Counted from the stretch's first letter, positions 40,705-51,376 are shown. The stretch is DNA of 64,000 bases from Streptomyces sp. NBC_00237 (GCF_026342435.1 NZ_JAPEMT010000004.1:434001-498000); one strand, 5' to 3'. The notes: generated from the letters alone by a model not told the origin. Made by a program: numbers and translations.

Positions 40705-40972
40705 TTCTCCGGAGGCGACCACAGGGCCAGGCGGCTCCCCCTCCCGCCCGGACGATGCGAGACGCCGCACACGAGCGCGGCCTGCGCACGGTGCAACTGT
40801 CCTCTTTCGACAGACCCCCCGACTTGCGAGCCGGGCACATTCATGCTGGGCCCAGCTTCGCGGACACGGTGGCACCCGGCGACCGGACGTTCCTCCGGCA
40901 CCCCACTCCCCCGGCTCGCACCGCTGGTGGAACGGTCTGACCTGAACGCAGGGATGCGGCATATTTCACCGC

Positions 40973-41716
40973 ATGAACATAGGTGAGTTGTTGGGTTCAG
41001 GGCGTAGCGCAGAGGTCTTCGCGCTCGACGACGCATGGGTACTTCGCCGGAACCGAAGAGGAGGTGATGTCGGGAAGGAAGTCGCCGTCATGGCCCATCT
41101 GGCAGCGCACGGATTCCCAGTGCCCACCGTCCGCGCCACCGAGGTGCCGTCAGAGATGGTGATGCAACGGCTGTACGGAAAGACGATGCTTCAGGCGTTT
41201 GCCTCGGGTGAGATCACTGAACTAGAAGGGGCGACGATCCTCGCCGACCTTCTCCATCGCCTGCACGAGGTACCGGCCAGGGAAGCGAACCACCCCGAGG
41301 ACCGGATCCTTCATCTCGATCTGCACCCGGACAACGTGATGCTGACAGCTGATGGCCCGATGGTCATCGACTGGTGCACGACGGTTGAGGGACCGGAGGG
41401 GCTGGACTGGGCAATGTCCGCACTGATCCTTGCCGAGGTCGCAGTCGCACCCGCACCGCCCGAAGCAGGGCCGGAAGCCTCCGCCGCAACAATCGGAGCA
41501 CGGACGATGCTGGCGCATCTGCTGGCGCGACGGGGCAGCGCAATCGACCTGGGCGATGCGCGTTCAGGCTGCCTCGTACGAGCCCGCACACGGAGGGCTG
41601 CTGACCCGAACCTGACCCCACAAGAGATGGAGCGGCTGGACGAGGCGGTGGCCTTAGTCGCCACCTTGGCCACCTCGGCATCGGTCCGCACTCCTCCCAG
41701 CGCTGCGGTCCGATAG
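40973..41716 (+). CDS. Aminoglycoside phosphotransferase/choline-kinase-like protein
   Basis: 247 residues from ATG 40973. APH fold: SAEVFALDDAWVLRRNRRGGDVGKEVAVM (nucleotide loop and Lys), LLHRLHEVP, the catalytic loop HLDLHPDNVMLTADGP and the metal motif VIDWCT (DW in place of DFG). The family includes drug-resistance kinases and metabolic kinases; the substrate here is unknown. The short size (family 250-300) fits small members. It lies between parB and the palindrome cluster. Confidence 0.87.
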   Translation: MNIGELLGSGRSAEVFALDDAWVLRRNRRGGDVGKEVAVMAHLAAHGFPVPTVRATEVPSEMVMQRLYGKTMLQAFASGEITELEGATILADLLHRLHEVPAREANHPEDRILHLDLHPDNVMLTADGPMVIDWCTTVEGPEGLDWAMSALILAEVAVAPAPPEAGPEASAATIGARTMLAHLLARRGSAIDLGDARSGCLVRARTRRAADPNLTPQEMERLDEAVALVATLATSASVRTPPSAAVR

Positions 41717-41742
41717 TTCACGAGCCGAAGTTGTCCGTCGGT

Positions 41743-41940
41743 AGTTGTTGTCCGCGGACAACAACTGCACCCCAGGGTCTGCCGCCCCAGGCGTTGTCCG
41801 TGGACAACAACTGGGTGGCAGACCCGTCCTTCGGATATCGCCAATCTGTTGTCCGCGGACAACAGCTCGTGGAGGTTCAAGCTCCTTCACGTACCAGCGG
41901 GCACCAGGGAGTGGCCCAGATTTGTTGTCCGCGGACAACA
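41743..41940. repeat. Cluster of four partition-like palindromes
   Basis: Four copies of the 14-bp core in 200 bases of non-coding DNA: 41748-41761 (24-base perfect palindrome with flanks), 41794-41807 (TTGTCCGTGGACAA, one central mismatch), 41849-41862 (20-base palindrome) and 41924-41937 (20-base palindrome). Start-to-start spacings are 46, 55 and 75 bases. A half-site TTGTCCG lies just upstream at about 41730. The cluster fills the gap between the kinase-like and MarR genes and is the best candidate for the main centromere (parS-like) site. Confidence 0.8.
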
Positions 41941-41981
41941 ACGGATGCTGTCCGGCGAGGGAAATAGCCCGCCTGCTGGGC

Positions 41982-42545
41982 TCAGTCTTCTCCGACGTGG
42001 GTGATTCGGGCATCGCCGAGTCGGTACTGAACGTCCTGGAAAAGGGTCTGGAGCAACTCCGTCAGCTGGTCCTGCTGGTCACTCGTCAGGCCACCGATCA
42101 GTTCGGCTTCCCGGCCCAGTACCTGGTCCACGGTTTCCTCGACCAGGTCATGCCCGGCTTGAGTCAGGGACACTTCGACGGTACGGGGTCGTCCCTCGCC
42201 GGGGCGGCGAGTGACCAGACCTTCGCGCTCCGCTCGGGCTACACGTTGGGAGATGGCTCCCGCCGTGACCAAAGAGCGCCGACTGAGCTCGCGCGTGCTG
42301 AGAGTGTACGGAGCACCACTCCGGCGCAGCACGCTGAGGAGGTCGAGAGTGGCAGCGTCCACACCGGCTTGGGCGAGGACGCGTCTGCGGTCGTCACCGA
42401 GAAGCTTGGCGAGCCGCCAGATGGGCGTGACGATGCCGATGGAGGAGACCGGAGTGCCCGGGCGCTCCCGCTCCCAAGCCGAGGCGATGTCCTGAACGGG
42501 ATACGTCGAAGCACTGTCCGTCGGGTACTGCTCGCCCGAGTTCAC
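41982..42545 (-). CDS. MarR-family transcriptional regulator
   Basis: 187 residues from GTG 42545 (AAGGGAA upstream; longer starts are possible). Winged helix: LSVLRRSGAPYTLSTRELSRRSLVTAGAISQRVARAEREGLV (about residues 75-115), wing RPGEGRPRTVEVSLTQAGHDLV, and C-terminal dimer helices. Divergent from a short-chain dehydrogenase gene, with overlapping perfect palindromes between them that are likely its operator. Confidence 0.9.
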   Translation of the reverse strand: MNSGEQYPTDSASTYPVQDIASAWERERPGTPVSSIGIVTPIWRLAKLLGDDRRRVLAQAGVDAATLDLLSVLRRSGAPYTLSTRELSRRSLVTAGAISQRVARAEREGLVTRRPGEGRPRTVEVSLTQAGHDLVEETVDQVLGREAELIGGLTSDQQDQLTELLQTLFQDVQYRLGDARITHVGED

Positions 42546-42581
42546 TTGTTCCCTTGCCAAAGCATGACTCCCCTGCTTACG

Positions 42582-42599
42582 TTTAGATCTAAATTTAGA
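42582..42599. promoter_or_regulatory. Candidate MarR operator, overlapping palindromes
   Basis: TTTAGATCTAAATTTAGA contains two perfect 12-base palindromes sharing six bases: TTTAGATCTAAA (42582-42593) and TCTAAATTTAGA (42588-42599). It is in the 81-base divergent gap, 27 bases before the SDR start, and is strikingly AT-rich for this genome. Confidence 0.7.
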
Positions 42600-42626
42600 C
42601 CTGAATATCAGCTCTGGAGGCATCGT

Positions 42627-43355
42627 ATGTCACGCAACATTCTCGTCACGGGCGGCGGAACGGGAATCGGTCGCGCTGTGGCCGAGCACTTTGCGGCACA
42701 GGGGGACGCCGTCGTGATCACGGGTCGTCGGTTCGGCCCTCTCAAGGAAGGGGCCGCACAGAGCGACAACGTACGAGCCGTGCGTTGCGACCACACCGAC
42801 CCGGATGCGCTCCACCGGCTCCTGACGGAACTTCCCGAGCGCATCGACGTGCTGATCAACAACGCCGGTGGCAATACCGACTTCGATTCTGAGCCCGGCA
42901 CGGAAGTCGATCTTGCGTCCTACGCCCGGGCCTTTCGGGCCAACCTGGACGCGAATCTGATCAGCGCCGCTCTGACGACGAAGGCGTTGGAGAGCAGGCT
43001 GTCGGCGGGCGGCGCTGTGGTGCAGATCGGTTCTATTGCCGCCGACCAGGCATCAGGTTCTTATGGGGCGGCCAAGGCAGGGCTTGCCAATTGGAACCTG
43101 AACGTGGCTGCGGAGCTGGGGCCTCGCGGCATCACGGCGAACGTCGTGGCACCGGGCTATATCGCCGACACCGAGTTCTTCCGTAGCTACCTTTCGGCTG
43201 AACGCCGCGGCAGGCTGGTCGACTCCACCGCAACCGGCAGGGCGGGCGTGCCTGCCGACATCGTGGGTGCCGTTGCCTTCCTTGTCTCGTCAGCTGCTCG
43301 GCACATCACCGGACAGGTTCTGAACGTGAATGGAGGGGCGCGTACGACCCGATGA
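42627..43355 (+). CDS. Short-chain dehydrogenase/reductase
   Basis: 242 residues from ATG 42627 (GGAGG seven bases upstream). Cofactor motif TGGGTGIG (residues 9-16), NNAGG, catalytic Ser in VQIGSIAAD and YGAAK (Tyr-xxx-Lys), then PGYIADTEFF and C-terminal GQVLNVNGGARTTR. A classical NAD(P)-dependent SDR, oxidising or reducing an unknown alcohol/ketone. Divergent from the MarR gene, which probably represses it. It lies between two palindrome clusters of the partition system. Confidence 0.93.
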   Translation: MSRNILVTGGGTGIGRAVAEHFAAQGDAVVITGRRFGPLKEGAAQSDNVRAVRCDHTDPDALHRLLTELPERIDVLINNAGGNTDFDSEPGTEVDLASYARAFRANLDANLISAALTTKALESRLSAGGAVVQIGSIAADQASGSYGAAKAGLANWNLNVAAELGPRGITANVVAPGYIADTEFFRSYLSAERRGRLVDSTATGRAGVPADIVGAVAFLVSSAARHITGQVLNVNGGARTTR

Positions 43356-43910
43356 CGTCAGCTTCGCAATGCGTCGCGAGAGTGGGGGAGGCCCAGCTGT
43401 TGTCCGCGGACAACAACGCAAGTGTTGTCCGCGGACAACAGATACCCCTCAAGCTCGGTACGTCGAGCGGTACAACTTCTGCTCGCTTGATGGCAGGCGC
43501 GAGAGCAGTCACAGTTGAACATCGGACGTATTTGGATGAAGCTGCCTATTTTTCTCAAAGAGGGGCGAAAATCGACCCACAGAATGGGGCCTTAGAGGCG
43601 CGAACTCCAGATGGGTGGGGTGATGGGATCACGGGCCCCGTGGGAGGCCCCCAGGGGCGCTCCTGTGCGTTTTTGGCCCCCTGTGTGACACCGGGTTCGT
43701 CCTGCGGGTAGGTATTTGCTGCCCCGGGTGGGCCATTCAGGTGAGTGGCATGATCATCCTGAATTTTCCACCGGGGGACTGCCGCGGAGGTTCCTCGGCT
43801 CGTTCAATGATCAGCTCCGCGAGGTTGTTGTCCGCGGACAACAGCCTCAGCCAAGGTGCTGAGTGCGAGAGGGCTGATCCGAGCCTCGTGGCCGGAGGCA
43901 CCGGGAAAAG
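43356..43910. other. Non-coding region with three partition-like palindromes
   Basis: 555 bases without a convincing gene. Cores at 43400-43413 and 43425-43438 (start-to-start 25 bases) and at 43828-43841. The middle has lower GC and a small CACGGGCCCCGTG palindrome (43630-43642). The last core lies about 70 bases beyond the broken end of the PaaK-like pseudogene. Confidence 0.7.
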
Positions 43911-44570
43911 TCAGACTGTCGCCGGAGCGGCCTCCAAGGCCGCAGCGATACGGTCCGTGTCCACCGAGGTCATCGTCTCTCCGGCAGGTTCCACCAGCAC
44001 CGGGTCGATGTGCAGACGCCCGGCTTCCCTTTCTGCGGTGAGCAGTTGAATCGTGCTGGCGTAGCCGATGACGACGGCGGGTCGGTACGTGTTGAGTTCG
44101 GCGACCAGTTGGGGCAGGGGAGTGTGCACGGAGAAGGCGCGGAGAATCTTGCTGCGCCAGCCTCCTTCACGGGCCGCGCAGCGGTTCCCGGCAAAGCCGA
44201 CGTAGTGACCGCCGACCGCGACCAGTTACGCGAACCGGCCTCCCCGAGCGACGGCCCGCAAGAGGCCCGCAGGGCCCAGCCAGGTGGCGAGGGCCTGTGA
44301 GGTGAGTGCGGCGCCCACGTTCAGGTAGCGGTCGTCGAATACGAACAGGCCGCGTCGGCCGCTGGTTCCGGAGGTGGTGGCCACCATGTACGCACCGAGG
44401 AACTTCTGCCCGATCCGCTCGGGGTCGTCCACGAAGTAGCGAGCACGGGCAACAGAGTCGGCCAGTCAGGCACGTTGGCGACGGTCAAGTGCGGCAGGGT
44501 CTTGCTTGCGGGCCCGCCGGATGTCCGGACCGAGCCACGACATGCTGCTCGGTGCGTCGTTGTGTGTCAT
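43911..44570 (-). pseudogene. PaaK-like AMP-binding (phenylacetate-CoA ligase) pseudogene
   Basis: From ATG 44570 the frame reads MTHNDAPSSMSWLGPDIRRA... RRQRA, a TGA stop (about 44466-44468), LADSVARARYF then DDPERIGQKFLGAYMVATTSGTSGRRGLFVF (AMP-binding loop TTSGTSGRRG). A TAA stop (about 44223-44225) follows GGRFA, and the frame continues LVAVGGHYVG ... LRAFSVHTPLPQLVAEL and YRPAVVIGYASTIQLLTAE. All pieces are in one frame: two nonsense changes, probably CGA to TGA and CAA to TAA. A stretch seems lost before ARYFVDDPERIG, and the 3' half of the family (about 400+ residues) is missing. It overlaps the TetR stop by 4 bases. Confidence 0.85.
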
Positions 44571-45214
44571 CGCTCGGTACCCCTGCGCGAGGGGGAGGGG
44601 CGGCAGGAGGGGGTCGCTGCCGCGAGGCCGGCTTGCCGGAGGATGGTGAGGAAGTACGCCTCGACGTCCTGCGCGCTGATGGTGTCGGGGTAGGCGGCCA
44701 GGTGCTGGAGAGCCGCACCGCTGAGCACCTGCTGGAGGGTCTCCGGTTCGCTGTGCGGGGGGAGTTGGCCTGTTGCGCGGGCCCGCTTGAGCACGTCGCG
44801 GACGGCTCGGCCCCGGTGGCTCCCGTGCACCGAGTCGTACGTGCGGAGCAGTTCGGGGAGGTCGTCCAGGGTGCCGTACAGGCGGCGAATGAGACGCCGG
44901 GCGCGGGGCTCACTGAGCTGGTCGGCCCAGTCGCTGACCATGGCGGAGACATCCGGCCAGTTCAGCGCCTCGGGGTCGGTGTTCCGGTACTCCCATTCGA
45001 TGGCCCGCACCAACAGCTCGGTCAGGTTCGGAAACCGGCGGTACACCGTTGCGCGCGTGACTCCGGCCCGGCGGGCGATCTGCTCGATGCTGGTCCAGGC
45101 GATGCCCCGCTCGATCAGCGATTCCAGGGCGGCGGTGAGGATCGCCTCGTCCGCTGCGCGGCTGCGAGGGCGGCCGGGCGTGCGGGGAGGAGCGGCTTCA
45201 GGATCAGACGTCAT
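44567..45214 (-). CDS. TetR-family transcriptional regulator
   Basis: 215 residues from ATG 45214. HTH: AALESLIERGIAWTSIEQIARRAGVTRATVYRRFPNLTELLVRAIEWEY (about residues 28-75), with a TetR_C-like helical remainder ending Ser/Arg-rich. Divergent from the YdeI-like gene; its stop overlaps the start of the dead PaaK-like gene, so it was the first gene of a two-gene operon whose enzyme is lost. Interleaved half-sites in the divergent gap suggest autoregulation. Confidence 0.9.
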   Translation of the reverse strand: MTSDPEAAPPRTPGRPRSRAADEAILTAALESLIERGIAWTSIEQIARRAGVTRATVYRRFPNLTELLVRAIEWEYRNTDPEALNWPDVSAMVSDWADQLSEPRARRLIRRLYGTLDDLPELLRTYDSVHGSHRGRAVRDVLKRARATGQLPPHSEPETLQQVLSGAALQHLAAYPDTISAQDVEAYFLTILRQAGLAAATPSCRPSPSRRGTER

Positions 45215-45221
45215 GGCAAAA

Positions 45222-45243
45222 ACGATACGGCTCTGCATCGTAT
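45222..45243. promoter_or_regulatory. Candidate TetR operator
   Basis: Two interleaved inverted repeats, ACGAT(N10)ATCGT (45222-45241) and ATACG(N9)CGTAT (45225-45243), in the 58-base gap between the TetR and YdeI-like starts. The spacing suits a TetR dimer pair. Confidence 0.5.
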
Positions 45244-45272
45244 TCAATCCGCCGCGTACTAGCCTGCTTCAC

Positions 45273-45875
45273 ATGAATGAGATAGGTGGGAGCAGCGAGC
45301 ACGGCCTGATCGACGGCATCCAGATCCTCAACTTCGTTGACGGTGAGGCGTTCGAAAGATGGCTGGACGACAACCACTCACGCCAGGAGGGCATTTGGGT
45401 CAAGGTGGCGAAGAAGAACTCCGGGATTCCTTCCGTCACCGATGGTGAACTCGTCGACATCGGGCTGTGCTTCGGCTGGATCTCCGGGCAGCGGCGCTCA
45501 CTCGACGGACACCACTACCTCCAGCGGTATGTGCCGCGTCGTCCCCGGAGCCTGTGGTCGCAGGTCAACGTCGACAAGGTGGCGACGCTGCTCGCCGAGG
45601 GGCGCATGCGCGAAACCGGAATGGCCGAGGTGCGCAAAGCGCAGGAGGACGGTCGCTGGGCCAAGGCGTACGCGTCGCAGAAGACGGCCACCGCCCCGCC
45701 TGACCTGGCCGCGGTGCTCGAAGCCGACCCCGAGGCGAAGAAGGCATTCGAAGCGCTGGACAGTACGGCCCGCTATCAGTTGATCCTTCCGCTGCTTCAG
45801 GCGCTGACGCAGCAGGCACGAGAGACACGGAGGGAGCGTGTTCTGCGCGCGCTGACGTCGCCACACCGGAACTGA
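45273..45875 (+). CDS. YdeI/OmpD-associated family protein
   Basis: 200 residues from ATG 45273. The family is recognised by the opening FVDGEAFERWLDDNHSRQEGIWVKVAKKNSG, DGELVDIGLCFGWISGQRRSLDGHHYLQRYVPRRPRSLWSQVN and the helical end with ALDSTARYQLILPLL. Members are linked to bacteriocin/peptide resistance in Bacillus (YdeI) but the mechanism is unknown. Divergent from the TetR gene. Confidence 0.88.
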   Translation: MNEIGGSSEHGLIDGIQILNFVDGEAFERWLDDNHSRQEGIWVKVAKKNSGIPSVTDGELVDIGLCFGWISGQRRSLDGHHYLQRYVPRRPRSLWSQVNVDKVATLLAEGRMRETGMAEVRKAQEDGRWAKAYASQKTATAPPDLAAVLEADPEAKKAFEALDSTARYQLILPLLQALTQQARETRRERVLRALTSPHRN

Positions 45876-45916
45876 ACGCCGAAGCCCTGGACGGTGCTGT
45901 GCCGGAGATCTTCCGC

Positions 45917-45950
45917 TGCGATGCCGCCGACTGTGCGATGCCGCCGACTG
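45917..45950. repeat. Exact 17-base tandem duplication before the uvrA-like gene
   Basis: TGCGATGCCGCCGACTG occurs twice back to back (45917-45933, 45934-45950) in the 177-base gap, about 100 bases upstream of the uvrA-like start. It may be a regulatory repeat or a recent slip. Confidence 0.9.
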
Positions 45951-46052
45951 GACACAACTGCGGCGCGAACCCCCGCAATCGGGGAAAGAACCGGCCATTC
46001 TTGTGCCCCGCACCCAGAATGGGGATCCATCCGCCCAACAGATGGAGGCACG

Positions 46053-48443
<2,391 letters not shown>

Positions 48444-48495
48444 CCGGATGTTATCCGGATGCCGATTGTCAGTGGTGGGTGGGAGGCTGTCCCAC

Positions 48496-49113
48496 ATGAT
48501 TCAGACTGATCCGAAGAAGGACCTGCACCATTACCTCAAGTCCGCCCGAGAGGCTCTCCTTTGGAAGGTCGAGGGGCTGTCGGAGTACGACGTCCGCCGT
48601 CCTGTGACCCCGACCGGAACCAACCTGCTGGGGCTGCTCAAGCATCTGGCGGGTTGTGAGGTCGGGTACTTCGGCGACACCTTCGGCCGACCGTTCACCG
48701 CCGAGGCGATGCCCTGGGTCGAGGACTTCGACGACGATCCGACCGTGGACATGTGGGCCACTGCCGAGGAGTCACGCGCATTCGTCATCGGTCTCTACCG
48801 GAAGGCGTGCGCGCACGCGGACGTCACGATCGAAGCGCTGGAGTGGGACTCCACCGGCCATGTTCCGCACTGGCCCGAGGACCGGAACGAGGTCTCGCTC
48901 CACCGCATCCTGATTCACATGCTCGCCGAGACCAACCGGCACGGCGGCCACGCGGACATCGTCCGTGAACTGATCGACGGAAGCGCGGGGCTCGGGAAGG
49001 GCAATGAGAACCTGCCCCCGACCGAAGCGCATTCGTGGGAGAAGTACGTGGAGAAGCTGGAAGGAGAGGCACGGGCGGCGGCGCTGGCGGCCGGAGAGAC
49101 CCCCGGGAAGTAG
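48496..49113 (+). CDS. DinB/DUF664 family protein
   Basis: 205 residues from ATG 48496 (GGGAGG upstream; an upstream ATG at 48448 would add 16 residues). The DinB four-helix bundle is visible: LHHYLKSAREALLWKVEGLSEYDVRRPVTPTGTNLLGLLKHLAGCEVGYFG, then VSLHRILIHMLAETNRHGGHADIVREL with the metal-binding His residues (KHL ... HMLAETNRHGGH). Metal-dependent, possibly a thiol transferase or hydrolase; function not known. It follows the UvrA-like gene by 53 bases in the same direction. Confidence 0.9.
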   Translation: MIQTDPKKDLHHYLKSAREALLWKVEGLSEYDVRRPVTPTGTNLLGLLKHLAGCEVGYFGDTFGRPFTAEAMPWVEDFDDDPTVDMWATAEESRAFVIGLYRKACAHADVTIEALEWDSTGHVPHWPEDRNEVSLHRILIHMLAETNRHGGHADIVRELIDGSAGLGKGNENLPPTEAHSWEKYVEKLEGEARAAALAAGETPGK

Positions 49114-49133
49114 CGATTGGTAGGGGAGTGGGT

Positions 49134-49176
49134 CCAGGGGCCTGGAAGGTCCCGCCGCAGCGGTGCAGGCCCCTGG
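49134..49176. terminator. Hairpin between convergent genes
   Basis: CCAGGGGCCTG (49134-49144) and CAGGCCCCTGG (49166-49176), perfect 11-base arms around 21 bases, between the DinB gene and the DUF4259 gene. Confidence 0.75.
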
Positions 49177-49243
49177 CTCAGTAGGGAAGTGCGCAGTAGG
49201 GAAGTGGTGGTCGGAGTGTCCCGTTCGACTCCTGCGTCGACGC

Positions 49244-49693
49244 CTACAGCGCCGCCACTTCCGGCGAGTTCGGAGCCGGAAGTACGGGGGCGAGAACGTT
49301 GCGCAGGTCGGTGATGGTGGTGTGCCACGGGTTGGGAGTTCCCTCCTCGGTGACTTCTTCCCACAGGTCCAACAGCTCGGACGGTTCGGTGACCACGCGG
49401 TCCAGGGCCCGGACGGCCAGTGCGCGCAGTTCGGCCGAGAACCGGGGGAGCGGCTCGTTCGGCCCGTAGGCGGTGTCGACCGGGGTGCCTCCCGGGCACT
49501 GGGCGGCAATCAGCGCTGCTGCGGCGACGGCCTCCGAGGCCAGGTCCTGGTCCAGGTAGTCGTCCTCGCCGAGCACTTCTGCGAGGGCCCCGCGCACCAG
49601 GTTCTCGCGCTCGCTCTCTGCGGCGTCGTCGAGTTGGCCGGAGAAGTCCGCAGCGGTGTCGTTGTCGAAGGGGCCGAGGTCCCAAGCGCCCAT
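49244..49693 (-). CDS. DUF4259 family protein
   Basis: 149 residues from ATG 49693 (AGGAGCGAAA just upstream). The hallmark opening MGAWDLGPFDNDTAADFSGQLDDA identifies DUF4259; the rest is helical and acidic with ELRALAVRALDRVVTEPSELLDLWEE. Soluble, function unknown. Monocistronic by context. Confidence 0.9.
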   Translation of the reverse strand: MGAWDLGPFDNDTAADFSGQLDDAAESERENLVRGALAEVLGEDDYLDQDLASEAVAAAALIAAQCPGGTPVDTAYGPNEPLPRFSAELRALAVRALDRVVTEPSELLDLWEEVTEEGTPNPWHTTITDLRNVLAPVLPAPNSPEVAAL

Positions 49694-49866
49694 TTTCGCT
49701 CCTGGTGTGATGGATGGGGGTGAAGGGGTCCGAGTGGGGATCGGGGTGGATTCCACTGCTGGGACATAGTGGCAGGGACCAGTGACAATCAGCCGCCGGA
49801 CGACGTGTCGTCTCTCGGTCCTTCAGTCCCTCGGCCCTGCCCGGTCGGCGGCCGGGTGCTCGATCG

Positions 49867-50112
49867 TCAGCGAAGGCCGATGGCCTGTGCCGGGCAGAGC
49901 CCCACGGCGTCGAGCGCTGCCTCGGCATCGGGGCCCGTCCGCGGCAGCCGCGAGCGCAGGAGGCGGACGACGCCCTCCTCGGCGTCCTGGTCGAAGACTC
50001 CGGGGGCGGTCAGCGTGCACATCCCGGAACCGATGCAGTGGTCCCGGGCGACGCGCACCTCCCACTCCTCGGGGGCGGAATCGTCCGGGCGGGTCTGAGC
50101 TTCCGGTGGCAC
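49867..50112 (-). CDS. Ferredoxin, 3Fe-4S type, partner of the adjacent P450
   Basis: 81 residues. VRVARDHCIGSGMCTLTAPGVFDQDAEEG carries the first two cluster Cys and C-terminal LCPAQAIGLR the last; the pattern Cys-x5-Cys ... Cys-Pro is the streptomycete P450-partner ferredoxin. It starts 4 bases after the P450 stop, so it is cotranscribed and most likely donates electrons to that enzyme. Confidence 0.93.
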   Translation of the reverse strand: MPPEAQTRPDDSAPEEWEVRVARDHCIGSGMCTLTAPGVFDQDAEEGVVRLLRSRLPRTGPDAEAALDAVGLCPAQAIGLR

Positions 50113-50116
50113 GGGT

Positions 50117-51376
50117 CTACACCTCGTCCCAGGTGACCGGCAGGCTGTGCACTCCGAAGATGGTCTGGTCCGTACGCAGCGGGATCTCGTCGACGGGGGC
50201 CGCCAGCCGAAGGGTCGGGAACCGGGTCAGCAGGGCGGGCAGGGCCACCTGCATCTCCACGCGCGCCAGTTGCTGGCCCAGGCACTGGTGGATGCCGTGC
50301 CCGAAGCCCACGTGTCCGGTGGCTTTGCGGTGCAGGTCGAGGGTGTCGGGGTCGGGGAAGCGCAACGGGTCGCGGTTGGCGGCCTCCATGGACAGGACGA
50401 CGGTCTCGCCGGTCTTGATCAGCTTGCCGTTCAGCTCGATGTCTTCGAGTGCGGTCTTGGCGCCGGTGTGCGTGATGGTCAGATAGCGCATCAGCTCCTC
50501 GATCGCCTGCGGGGCGAGGGCCGGGTCGTCGCGCAGGGCGGTGAACTGGTCGGGGTGGCGGAGCAGGGCGAACGTGCCGAGGGCCAGCATGTTCGCGGTC
50601 GTTTCGAGTCCCGCGCCGAGCAGGAAGCTGCCGACGCCGGTGAGTTCCTCGTCGGTGAGGTCGGTGGAGGTCAGGTCGCCGAGCAGGTCGTCGGTGGGGG
50701 CAGCCCGCTTGGCGAGAACCAGTTTGTGCATGTACTCCCCGAGCGCGGACATCGCCTCGAACTGCGCCTGCTGGTCGGAGACGATGGAGGTCAGCTGCAA
50801 CGCGCACCGCTGGAAGAAGTCGCGGTCGGCGGAGGGGACCCCCAGCAGCTCGCAGATCATCAGGGCCGGTATCGGCTGGGCGAACGCCTCGACGAGGTCC
50901 ACCGGGCCGCCCTCGCGCTCCATCGCGTCCAACTGGTCGGCGGTGATCTGCTCGACGCGTGAGGTGAGTTCGCGCATGCGGCGGACCGTGAATTTGCCCA
51001 TGAGCAGCTTCCGGAAGCGGGTGTGCTCGGGGGCGTCCATCCCCGTCATGTCCCCGACCGGTGCGGGCGGCAGTTCCCCGATGTCCGCGAAGGGGTAGTG
51101 CAGGATCTCGTACCGCGCACTGAAGCGGGAGTCGGCGAAGATCGACCGGACCGTTTCGTACCCCGTGGCCAGCCAGCCGACGTGACCGTCGGGGAAGCGC
51201 AGCCGTACCAGCGGGTCCTGCTCGCGCTGGGCACTCAGTTCGGCGGTCGGGTCGAAGGGGCATCCGGCGTCGCGGCCGGTGGGCAGCTGGGCCAGCGGCT
51301 CCCCGGGGGCTGGTGCTGCGGGGGCGGAAGCCATGGGGCAGGTGGCGGTGGGCTCGGTCGGTGTCTCGTGCTGCAC
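50117..51376 (-). CDS. Cytochrome P450
   Basis: 419 residues. I-helix LLGAGLETTANMLALG (oxygen-binding Glu-Thr), K-helix EELMR (ExxR), meander FPDPDTLDLHR, and the heme loop VGFGHGIHQCLGQQLARVEMQ with the ligand Cys. The N-terminus is Pro/Ala-rich and soluble, as in class I bacterial P450s. A monooxygenase of unknown substrate, receiving electrons through the ferredoxin encoded downstream. An imperfect palindrome (TGGCATCACTGTGGTGTC) lies about 55 bases upstream of the start. Confidence 0.95.
   Translation of the reverse strand: MQHETPTEPTATCPMASAPAAPAPGEPLAQLPTGRDAGCPFDPTAELSAQREQDPLVRLRFPDGHVGWLATGYETVRSIFADSRFSARYEILHYPFADIGELPPAPVGDMTGMDAPEHTRFRKLLMGKFTVRRMRELTSRVEQITADQLDAMEREGGPVDLVEAFAQPIPALMICELLGVPSADRDFFQRCALQLTSIVSDQQAQFEAMSALGEYMHKLVLAKRAAPTDDLLGDLTSTDLTDEELTGVGSFLLGAGLETTANMLALGTFALLRHPDQFTALRDDPALAPQAIEELMRYLTITHTGAKTALEDIELNGKLIKTGETVVLSMEAANRDPLRFPDPDTLDLHRKATGHVGFGHGIHQCLGQQLARVEMQVALPALLTRFPTLRLAAPVDEIPLRTDQTIFGVHSLPVTWDEV

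Noticed and set aside
43352..43711. 119-codon open frame after the SDR gene
   Set aside because: It runs through two palindromes and low-complexity DNA, with no domain; its start overlaps the SDR stop only by chance.
44226..44432. A separate 68-residue gene
   Set aside because: It is in frame with flanking pieces of the PaaK-like pseudogene and is explained by the two nonsense codons.
31416..44570. Complete integrative conjugative element (AICE)
   Set aside because: No integrase, excisionase, FtsK/Tra gene or tRNA-associated att repeat could be found in the window.
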